5,226 bases of DNA from Thermoleophilia bacterium (lineage in GTDB: Bacteria > Actinomycetota > Thermoleophilia > Gaiellales > Gaiellaceae): contig JAOUEK010000177.1 of assembly GCA_029858755.1 (NCBI GenBank), positions 1 through 5,226 on the forward strand, given 5' to 3'. Shown piece after piece: positions 1 through 4,144 of the stretch. Numbering within the stretch: position 1 is the first letter of the stretch; each line of letters opens with the position of its first letter. A model generated the notes under the pieces. The model saw only the letters and a list, made by a program, of their open reading frames with translations, did no database searches and was not told the origin of the DNA. Both the position numbers and the translations under genes were made by a program.

Positions 1-26
1 GGAGCACCCGGGTCTCGGGGGGAGAT

Positions 27-263
27 CTACGGAGGTGAGCCGAGCGCGGACATGTCGAGGCCGAGCGCCTCCAGCGCCCTCTCCTTCCAGTCGGGGTGGC
101 GATCGATGCAGGTCGGGCAGGCGCGGAGCGTCATCCCCTTCAGCGCCGGATGCTCGACGTCGACCCCGTTGGCCAGGTCGAGCCGTCCCCAGGCGGCGCT
201 GGAGATGATCCCGTCGGCCTGCTGGCGATCGCAGATCGCGCAACGCAGGTACAGCCGTGACAC
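27..263 (-). CDS. Small four-cysteine (CxxC...CxxC) putative zinc-binding protein
   Basis: This encodes a 78-aa soluble protein of unrecognised family. Cys8-x-x-Cys11 near the N-terminus and Cys49-x-x-Cys52 about 40 residues later form the paired-knuckle pattern of a zinc ribbon, with His55 just after the second pair. The spacer is hydrophilic to mixed, and the C-terminus (about 57-70) looks helical and charged. No membrane segment or signal peptide is visible. The start is GTG at 263-261, 12 nt after the stop of the preceding small gene. No good Shine-Dalgarno sequence precedes it, so translation may be coupled to that gene. It is the last visible gene of the amt operon and ends with TAG at 27-29. 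Zinc binding is inferred from the cysteines. A role in nucleic-acid binding, protein contacts or metal sensing cannot be told apart. That it is a real gene is fairly secure, because the paired CxxC motifs are unlikely by chance and it abuts its neighbour. Confidence 0.8.
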   Translation of the reverse strand: MSRLYLRCAICDRQQADGIISSAAWGRLDLANGVDVEHPALKGMTLRACPTCIDRHPDWKERALEALGLDMSALGSPP

Positions 264-275
264 GCGGGGCTCTAC

Positions 276-428
276 CTACCCCCAGGGGCCGATGAACGGG
301 CCCTCGGCGTCCGTCAGCAGGATCACGACGACGATCACGATACAGACGAGGCACAGGCCGAGCATGAACGGCGCGACGCGCGCGTCCTCCTTCTGCTCGG
401 GAGGGAAGTCGATCTGCTTGCCTGCCAT
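276..428 (-). CDS. 50-aa single-pass membrane micro-protein
   Basis: This very short gene is supported by its start and spacing. ATG at 428-426 is preceded by a perfect AAGGAGG (434-440, minus strand) with a 5-nt spacer, and the frame closes with TAG at 276-278. The product begins MAGKQIDFPPEQKEDARVAP, a charged, proline-containing cytosolic-type N-terminus. One strongly hydrophobic helix follows at about residues 20-38 (rich in V, I, L, with Cys26 and Cys29), then a short acidic and glycine/proline-rich tail ending in GPWG. The charges do not settle the topology. It starts 16 nt after the 75-aa membrane gene and ends 12 nt before the four-Cys gene, so it belongs to the amt operon. I recognise no family. 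Single-helix proteins encoded next to transporters are often accessory subunits or modulators, and that is the likeliest role here, but it is inference. Confidence 0.8.
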   Translation of the reverse strand: MAGKQIDFPPEQKEDARVAPFMLGLCLVCIVIVVVILLTDAEGPFIGPWG

Positions 429-433
429 CGTTT

Positions 434-440
434 CCTCCTT
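434..440 (-). promoter_or_regulatory. Strong Shine-Dalgarno site of the 50-aa membrane protein gene
   Basis: The minus strand reads AAGGAGG, a full match to the anti-Shine-Dalgarno of 16S rRNA, 5 nt before the ATG at 428. It is what makes this 50-codon frame convincing as a gene. It contrasts with the leaderless-looking starts elsewhere in the window. Confidence 0.85.
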
Positions 441-444
441 GTCC

Positions 445-672
445 CTATGCCGCCGGCGGGCGGTCGAGTGCGCCCGTGGAGCGGAGCTTCTCGGCCTGGC
501 GGGCCAGCTTCCCCTCCTCCAGGATCACGAACCCGAAGAACGAGATCAGCATCACGGCGAAGCCGAGGATGGTGAGGATCACCGTCCCCGCCGACGTCCC
601 GTCCTGACCGGAGAACGTCCAGAACTGCGTGATCGTCTCGCTCCACTCGTCCCAGGCGAAGGCATCGAACAT
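445..672 (-). CDS. 75-aa single-pass membrane protein downstream of amt
   Basis: The product is a 75-aa protein with one clear membrane helix at about residues 30-51 (very hydrophobic, with Gly37 and Gly47 and several Phe). Before it is an acidic, aromatic-rich N-terminus containing Trp7, Trp10 and Trp18. After it comes a charged stretch (EEGKLARQAEKLR, 52-64) that looks helical and cytosolic. The positive-inside rule therefore suggests N-out, C-in. The start is ATG at 672-670, with AGGAGG (678-683) 5 nt upstream. It lies 14 nt after the amt stop and 16 nt before the 50-aa gene, so co-transcription with amt is very likely. I do not recognise the family. The helix plus basic-acidic juxtamembrane segment would suit a partner of the transporter at the cytosolic face, where PII proteins normally act. 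That role is an inference from position only. Confidence 0.85.
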   Translation of the reverse strand: MFDAFAWDEWSETITQFWTFSGQDGTSAGTVILTILGFAVMLISFFGFVILEEGKLARQAEKLRSTGALDRPPAA

Positions 673-677
673 GAGAT

Positions 678-683
678 CCTCCT
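678..683 (-). promoter_or_regulatory. Shine-Dalgarno site of the 75-aa membrane protein gene
   Basis: The minus strand reads AGGAGG, 5 nt before the ATG at 672. It sits in the 14-nt gap after the amt stop codon and partly explains why such a short gene would be translated efficiently. Confidence 0.8.
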
Positions 684-686
684 CTC

Positions 687-2165
687 TCAGCTCTCGGATG
701 AGGTGCCTGCGGGCACCTTACCCTTGCCGTTGGTCTGCCAGTACGAATCGAGAAGCACCGGGGCGCCGTCGACCTCGCGGCCGTCGGGCTCGATGATGAT
801 CTCGGGCACGCGCTCGAACTCGGGGTAGAAGTCCATCCCGAACTCGGCCATGTCGAGGCCCTCGAGCTCCACCTCGGCGGGCACGCGGAGCAGGTTCGCC
901 TTCTTCAGCAGCCAGCTCACGGCGTAACCGGGGAGGAACGCCAGCGGCAGGAAGGCCAGGATCCCCATCAGCTGGCCGCCCATCGAGGACTCGACGTTGT
1001 TGATGCCGGTCGGGAAGCCGCCGGCGAAGATGCCGACGAGGAACACCCCGTAGAACCCGGCCACGCCGTGGACGGCCACCGCCCCGACCGCATCGTCGAT
1101 GCGGAGGCGCTTCTCGATGAACGTGCCCGACCAGTACGCGACCAGCGCACCCGAGATGGCAAGGAGGTACGCGAGCGACGGGTGGTACACATCGGCGCCG
1201 GCCGACACGGAGATCACCCCTGCGAGACCGCCGGACAGTGTCCAGAACGGGTCGCCCTTCGAGGCGAACCACCCTCCGGTGAAGCCCCCGGCGAAGCCGA
1301 TCGTGATCACCATGGCGATCGTGCCCAGCGTCGACGGCGAGAGGTAGATGTTCAGCCAGCCGGGGAAGGCGGTCGACTGGATCACCAGGCAGGCGGCGTA
1401 GAAGCCGTAGAAGCCGGTGAAGATCAGCATCAGGCCCATCAGCGTGAGGTGGGTGTTGTGGCCGCGGAAGCTTCGGGCTCTGCCCTGCAGGTCGTACTTG
1501 CCGATCCGGGGCCCCAGGTTGAGCAGCACGCCGAAGGCGAAGCCGCCGGCGACGCCGTGCACCACGCCCGATGCGATCGCGTCGTGGAAGCCGAAGCGCG
1601 TGACGAGCCAGCCGCCGGAGCTCCAGCCCCAGGCGGCGTCCATGATCCACACGGCCGAGCCGAGGATCGCCGTCAGGATCAGGTACGCGGAGAGCCGGAT
1701 GCGCTCGACGACGGCACCCGACATGATCGAGCCCGTCGTCCACGAGAAGAGGAGGAACGCCAGCCAGAAGATGAGGCTGATGTGATCCTGGAGGCTCGGC
1801 CCGAGGCCCACGCTCCAGGGCGCGGTGAGCCCGCAGAAGCCCTCGAGCGCGTCGGGGCTGGCGTGGCCGCTCTTCGGCCATCCTTCCTCGAAGCAGCCGT
1901 AGATGTACCAGCCGAAGTAGTAGAACGTCGGCGTGACGACGGCGATGGTGAGGATGTTCTTCATCGCCGTCGACATGACGTTCTTGCGCCTGACGGCGCC
2001 ACCCTCGTAGGCCATGAAGCCCACGTGGATCAGCCACATCACGACGACGGTCCAGAAGTAGAACTGCTCGCCGAGGATCTGCGAGTCCAGCGTAATCTGG
2101 CTCTGCAGGTTCTCTATGTCCTCAGACGTCTGCGCGAGCAGCGAGCCGAACAGCGACATCAACAT
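687..2165 (-). CDS. amt: Amt/MEP/Rh-family ammonium transporter
   Basis: This is a polytopic membrane protein that should take up ammonium, normally as a trimer with one pore per subunit. The family is shown by the pore residues. Asp195 lies eight residues before His203 (VVHG), as in the E. coli AmtB D160/H168 pair, and the second pore histidine is His366 in AVAVHGVAG. Phe140 (before the VERIR motif at 153-157) and Phe255 fit the two gate phenylalanines. Trp179 may match the recruitment-site Trp, although the loop after it is longer than in AmtB. Where AmtB has Ser219, this protein has Cys259 (GFYGFYAACL). The cytosolic C-terminal motif ELEGLDMAEFG (433-443) is the conserved Amt tail that PII proteins contact, and about 45 unusual residues follow. 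I chose ATG at 2165 (492 aa) because GGAGG lies 8 nt upstream (2174-2178). GTG at 2180 is possible, and the frame is open to an ATG at 2255. The N-terminal ~34 residues precede the first helix and may be extracellular. No glnK is seen; two micro-membrane proteins follow. Confidence 0.95.
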   Translation of the reverse strand: MLMSLFGSLLAQTSEDIENLQSQITLDSQILGEQFYFWTVVVMWLIHVGFMAYEGGAVRRKNVMSTAMKNILTIAVVTPTFYYFGWYIYGCFEEGWPKSGHASPDALEGFCGLTAPWSVGLGPSLQDHISLIFWLAFLLFSWTTGSIMSGAVVERIRLSAYLILTAILGSAVWIMDAAWGWSSGGWLVTRFGFHDAIASGVVHGVAGGFAFGVLLNLGPRIGKYDLQGRARSFRGHNTHLTLMGLMLIFTGFYGFYAACLVIQSTAFPGWLNIYLSPSTLGTIAMVITIGFAGGFTGGWFASKGDPFWTLSGGLAGVISVSAGADVYHPSLAYLLAISGALVAYWSGTFIEKRLRIDDAVGAVAVHGVAGFYGVFLVGIFAGGFPTGINNVESSMGGQLMGILAFLPLAFLPGYAVSWLLKKANLLRVPAEVELEGLDMAEFGMDFYPEFERVPEIIIEPDGREVDGAPVLLDSYWQTNGKGKVPAGTSSES

Positions 2166-2173
2166 ATCGGCGA

Positions 2174-2178
2174 CCTCC
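2174..2178 (-). promoter_or_regulatory. Shine-Dalgarno site deciding the amt start
   Basis: The minus strand has GGAGG 8 nt before ATG 2165, which favours the 492-aa form of Amt. A second GGGAGG at 2186-2191 lies 5 nt before an in-frame GTG at 2180-2178, which would add five residues, so the start is not fully settled. Confidence 0.6.
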
Positions 2179-2204
2179 ACCCATGCCTCCCGTGGACCAA
2201 CGCG

Positions 2205-2286
2205 AAGAACGTACGACCCGCCGAAGCCGCCTTCTATGTACGAAACGACCCGCATTGCGCGCGGTCGTATGTGCAGCTGCTACACG
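2205..2286 (-). promoter_or_regulatory. Probable amt promoter/operator region with ACGACC repeats
   Basis: The 121-nt gap between the amt start and the upstream gene is the longest intergenic stretch here and is less G/C-uniform than the coding DNA. It holds ACGACCCGC twice as a direct repeat (2213-2221 and 2245-2253) and an inverted ACGACC arm (GGTCGT, 2263-2268), which makes a 6-bp inverted repeat with the second copy across 12 nt. A palindrome GCAGCTGC lies at 2273-2280. A TANNNT hexamer (TACGTT on the minus strand, 2208-2213) could be a -10 element, but I see no convincing -35. Operator function, for example for a nitrogen regulator, is inference. Confidence 0.4.
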
Positions 2287-2628
2287 TCAGTTACGGAGGC
2301 CGTCGTCCACGATCGCGCCCGTCTCGGCGTCGACCTTCACCAGCTGCTGGCGTGTCGGCGCTATCGGCTTGCCGTCGTAGAACGACACGTACCAGTAGGG
2401 CCTGGGCGGCAAGCCTTGACGGACGAACCGCACCTGCACGCTGTCCGCCTCGAAGACGAGCACCTTTCTCGCCGCTGCGATCGCGTCGTCCTTGGACAGC
2501 GTCGGGTCGGAGCCCGCGCAGCTGCGCGACACGACCGCCGCGACGACGAGCAGCGCGACGAGGATCAGCACCCGCCCGAGCGGGCGGTCCCTAAGCCCGC
2601 GCCTGTTGCCAGCGTCGGACGAGGACAT
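2287..2628 (-). CDS. Membrane-anchored protein with a PepSY-like C-terminal domain
   Basis: The product is 113 aa. It has a short basic cytosolic N-terminus (Arg9, Arg10, Arg13, Arg15, Arg19), one membrane helix at about 19-34, then an exported domain of about 75 residues. That domain reads as an alpha-beta unit: a helix with TLSKDDAIAAARK (43-55), a strand with VQVRFVRQG, then PYWYVSFYDG and LVKVDAETGAIVDDG. The pattern of 'helix DAIAAA, strand W-x-V, strand VDAxTGxIV' is typical of PepSY domains, which often inhibit peptidases or act at the cell surface. I assign this by motif, not by a confirmed match. Cys37 follows the helix but lacks a lipobox. The start ATG lies inside the preceding gene (38-nt overlap) with only a weak GGGG upstream; a GTG at 2571 would remove the basic N-terminus and is less likely. 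The two genes probably share a transcript and are translationally coupled. Confidence 0.75.
   Translation of the reverse strand: MSSSDAGNRRGLRDRPLGRVLILVALLVVAAVVSRSCAGSDPTLSKDDAIAAARKVLVFEADSVQVRFVRQGLPPRPYWYVSFYDGKPIAPTRQQLVKVDAETGAIVDDGLRN
2572..2587. repeat. Perfect 7-bp inverted repeat (ccgcccg-ag-cgggcgg)
   Basis: CCGCCCG and CGGGCGG are separated by two bases, 3 nt past the stop codon of the 73-codon gene in its reading direction and inside the N-terminal coding part of the next gene. The 2-nt gap would force a few pairs open, so the RNA hairpin would have about 6 pairs. No T-run follows. It may be chance in G/C-rich coding DNA, or a weak attenuator between the overlapping genes. Confidence 0.4.
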
Positions 2629-2812
2629 AGCCCCGGAGCACGAGGTAGCCGATGAAATGGGTGAGGAAGACGAGCATCAGCCACCACGACCACCAGAGGA
2701 AGTGAGGGCGGAGCTCGCGCAGCTCGATCACGGTCAGGTACATCGCGATCGCCAGCGTCAGCAGCATGAGGGGCTGCGCCTGCTCGAGCAAGACCAGAAG
2801 GAGCACCGGCAC
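2591..2812 (-). CDS. Small two-helix integral membrane protein
   Basis: This gene of up to 73 codons encodes an almost wholly membrane-embedded protein. A first hydrophobic segment spans about 3-29, interrupted by EQAQP (10-14), and a second about 39-60. They are joined by a short charged turn (ELRELRP, 30-36). The second helix begins with a tryptophan-rich interfacial stretch (FLWWSWWL, 38-45), and the C-terminus is basic (RRWQQAR). I recognise no family. The frame is closed by TAG just upstream, so the start is GTG 2812 or GTG 2806. The second is attractive because TAGCAT (2813-2818) ends exactly 6 nt before it, as for a leaderless transcript; the protein would then have 71 residues. It is divergent from greA and overlaps the PepSY-like gene by 38 nt. 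No Shine-Dalgarno is present. The residue pattern supports a real membrane protein; its role is unknown. Confidence 0.65.
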   Translation of the reverse strand: MPVLLLVLLEQAQPLMLLTLAIAMYLTVIELRELRPHFLWWSWWLMLVFLTHFIGYLVLRGYVLVRRWQQARA

Positions 2813-2818
2813 ATGCTA
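2813..2818 (-). promoter_or_regulatory. Candidate -10 element for the two-helix membrane protein gene
   Basis: The minus strand reads TAGCAT, a TANNNT match. Six nucleotides (GTGCCG) separate it from the GTG at 2806-2804, the spacing expected when transcription starts on the start codon itself. No clear -35 hexamer is seen 17-18 nt upstream. It faces away from the similar greA element. Confidence 0.45.
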
Positions 2819-2854
2819 TTGCGTGCCCGGTCACGCCGATAGGGGCGGGGTCGG

Positions 2855-2860
2855 TAGGGT
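2855..2860 (+). promoter_or_regulatory. Candidate -10 element of a leaderless greA promoter
   Basis: TAGGGT matches the actinobacterial TANNNT -10 consensus and lies 6 nt (TGCCGG) before the greA ATG at 2867. That spacing puts the transcription start on the A of ATG, giving a leaderless mRNA, and there is no Shine-Dalgarno that would argue otherwise. The -35 region is not recognisable and would overlap that of the divergent promoter. Confidence 0.6.
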
Positions 2861-2866
2861 TGCCGG

Positions 2867-3319
2867 ATGGCCGGCGACCGGGTCGAGCACCTGACCGAGG
2901 AGCAGAAGGCGGCGCTCGAGGCAGAGCTGGCCGAGCTCGAGGGCCCGAAGCGGGCCGCAGCGATCGAGGCGATCAAGACTGCGCGGTCGTTCGGCGACCT
3001 CTCGGAGAACTTCGAGTACCACGCCGCGAAGACCGAGCAGGGGCTGCTCGAGGCCCGGATCCGCAAGCTGCGCGAGCGGCTGCAGCACGCCGTCGTCGTA
3101 GAGCACGACACCGACGATCACGTCGGCCCCGGATCGATCGTGGAGATCGAGGACGAGCACGGCGAGGTGATGGAGGTCACGATCTCCGCCGTCGGCGGGG
3201 GCGTCTCCGCCACGTCCCCGCTCGGGACAGCGCTGATCGGAGCGGGCGTCGGAGACGTGGTCGAGGTCGAGGCGCCGCGGGGGGCGTGGAAGGCAACGAT
3301 CCGCGCCATCCGGCGCTGA
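2867..3319 (+). CDS. greA: Transcription elongation factor GreA (GreA/GreB family)
   Basis: Gre factors enter the secondary channel of RNA polymerase and stimulate cleavage of backtracked RNA, rescuing stalled complexes. The 150-aa product has both domains. Residues about 8-80 form the N-terminal coiled coil, with the diagnostic tip GDLSEN-x-EY-xx-AK at 43-55, including Asp44 and Glu47, which correspond to the Mg-coordinating acidic pair D41/E44 of E. coli GreA. Residues about 86-150 form the FKBP-like C-terminal domain, containing SPLGTALIGAGVGDVVEVEAP, the family's hallmark. It is slightly shorter than the usual ~158 aa, with a short N-terminus. The start ATG is chosen because it sits 6 nt after TAGGGT and no better start exists upstream. 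The gene stands alone on its strand and is followed 2 nt after its stop by a G/C-rich hairpin. Some bacteria carry several Gre paralogues (GreA, GreB, Gfh-like). The intact Asp/Glu tip argues for a catalytically competent factor. Confidence 0.93.
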   Translation: MAGDRVEHLTEEQKAALEAELAELEGPKRAAAIEAIKTARSFGDLSENFEYHAAKTEQGLLEARIRKLRERLQHAVVVEHDTDDHVGPGSIVEIEDEHGEVMEVTISAVGGGVSATSPLGTALIGAGVGDVVEVEAPRGAWKATIRAIRR

Positions 3320-3320
3320 T

Positions 3321-3343
3321 CGCGGGCGCTTCGCCGGCCCGCG
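3321..3343 (+). terminator. Hairpin after greA, possible terminator
   Basis: Perfect 7-bp G/C-only arms CGCGGGC (3321-3327) and GCCCGCG (3337-3343) enclose a 9-nt loop and begin 2 nt after the greA stop. No T-run follows, so it would be an imperfect intrinsic terminator, a form proposed to work in actinobacteria. It also covers the place where the -35 of the downstream dehydrogenase promoter should be. Confidence 0.5.
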
Positions 3344-3345
3344 AG

Positions 3346-3351
3346 TAGGAT
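3346..3351 (+). promoter_or_regulatory. Candidate -10 element of the dehydrogenase-aminotransferase unit
   Basis: TAGGAT matches TANNNT and ends 7 nt before the GTG start at 3359, again the spacing of a leaderless transcript. There is no ribosome binding site to suggest a leader. The -35 is not recognisable; the expected position falls in the greA hairpin. Confidence 0.5.
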
Positions 3352-3358
3352 CGGGATC

Positions 3359-4144
3359 GTGCGCGCGGCGATCGTGACCGGGGCGGGGACGGGAATCGGC
3401 GCGGCGGTCGCGCGCCGGCTCGCCGCCGACGGCTTCGGCGTCGTCCTCACGGGGCGTCGGCGTGAGCCGCTGGAACAGGTTGCCGGGGAGGCGGGAGCAG
3501 AGACGGCCGTCGTCACCGGAGACGTCGGCGACCCCTCGACCGCCGACGCACTCGTCGCGGCGGCCCGCGAGCGGTGGGGTGGGGTCGACGCCGTCGTGCT
3601 CAACGCCGGCATCGGGGAGTCGCGGCCGGCCGGGGAGGAGACGGCGGAGGGCTGGGATGCCGTCCTGCGCACGAACCTCGACGGCGCGTTCCTGGTCGCC
3701 CGTGCGGCGCTCCCGGCGCTCGTGGAGCGGCGTGGGGCGCTGGTCGCCGTCGCCTCGGTCAACGCGATGCGAGCGGGGCCGGGCTGGGCGGCGTACTGCA
3801 CGTCGAAGGCGGGCCTCGTGATGCTCGCGCAGACGATCGCCAACGACTACGGCCCGTACGGGGTGCGGTCGAACGCCGTCTGCCCCGGCTGGGTGCGGAC
3901 GCCGATGGGGGACGACGACATGGACGAGCTCGCCCGGCAGCGTGGAGTGGATCGCGACGAGGCATACCGGCTGGCGCACGAGCACGTGCCGCTGCGTCGC
4001 CCTGCGAGCGCGGAGGAGGTCGCCGCCGTGGTCTCGTTCCTCGTGTCCGATGCCGCGTCCTATGTCTCGGGGGCGGCGATCCCGGTCGACGGCGGATCGG
4101 CCGTCGTCGACGTCTCCGGGACCGCATGGGCGACGGCCCGATGA
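3359..4144 (+). CDS. Classical short-chain dehydrogenase/reductase (SDR)
   Basis: This is an NAD(P)-dependent oxidoreductase acting on an alcohol/carbonyl pair in the cytosol. The 261-aa length is typical of classical SDRs. The Rossmann cofactor motif TGAGTGIG is at 7-14, Asp55 (GDV) should contact the adenine, and NAG is at 82-84. The catalytic tetrad is complete: Asn106, Ser133, Tyr146 and Lys150 (YCTSK). PGWVRTP (176-182) and the C-terminal VDGG (243-246) are further family marks. Arg33-Arg35 after the second strand suggest NADP(H) rather than NAD(H), with low certainty. The start GTG 3359 puts the cofactor motif at the usual distance from the N-terminus. Its stop overlaps the next start in ATGA (4141-4144), so the two enzymes are translationally coupled and probably act on the same route: oxidising an alcohol to the ketone or aldehyde that the aminotransferase uses, or the reverse. 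The substrate cannot be read from the sequence; automatic labels such as 3-oxoacyl-ACP reductase would be over-specific. Confidence 0.92.
   Translation: MRAAIVTGAGTGIGAAVARRLAADGFGVVLTGRRREPLEQVAGEAGAETAVVTGDVGDPSTADALVAAARERWGGVDAVVLNAGIGESRPAGEETAEGWDAVLRTNLDGAFLVARAALPALVERRGALVAVASVNAMRAGPGWAAYCTSKAGLVMLAQTIANDYGPYGVRSNAVCPGWVRTPMGDDDMDELARQRGVDRDEAYRLAHEHVPLRRPASAEEVAAVVSFLVSDAASYVSGAAIPVDGGSAVVDVSGTAWATAR

Noticed and set aside
6..13. Palindrome ACCCGGGT beyond the last minus-strand gene, as a possible operon terminator.
   Set aside because: Too short, with no usable loop and too little sequence at the window edge to judge.
52..828. 258-codon plus-strand frame across the amt operon's small genes.
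   Set aside because: Ser/Arg-rich with no motif, and it opposes three genes with good starts and ribosome sites or paired CxxC motifs.
718..2037. 439-codon minus-strand frame overlapping amt in another frame.
   Set aside because: Arg-rich, low-complexity translation with no motif; a frame shadow of amt.
2166..2255. In-frame N-terminal extension of Amt from ATG 2255 (522 aa).
   Set aside because: The extra 30 codons run through the repeat-bearing probable promoter region, and the start lacks a ribosome site, whereas ATG 2165 has GGAGG at 8 nt.
1068..2594. Long open frame (508 codons) on the plus strand antisense to amt and the PepSY-like gene.
   Set aside because: Its composition is Arg/Ala/Asp/Glu/His-rich without a domain, as expected for the antisense of a high-GC gene. 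The opposite strand has clear Amt motifs and membrane helices.
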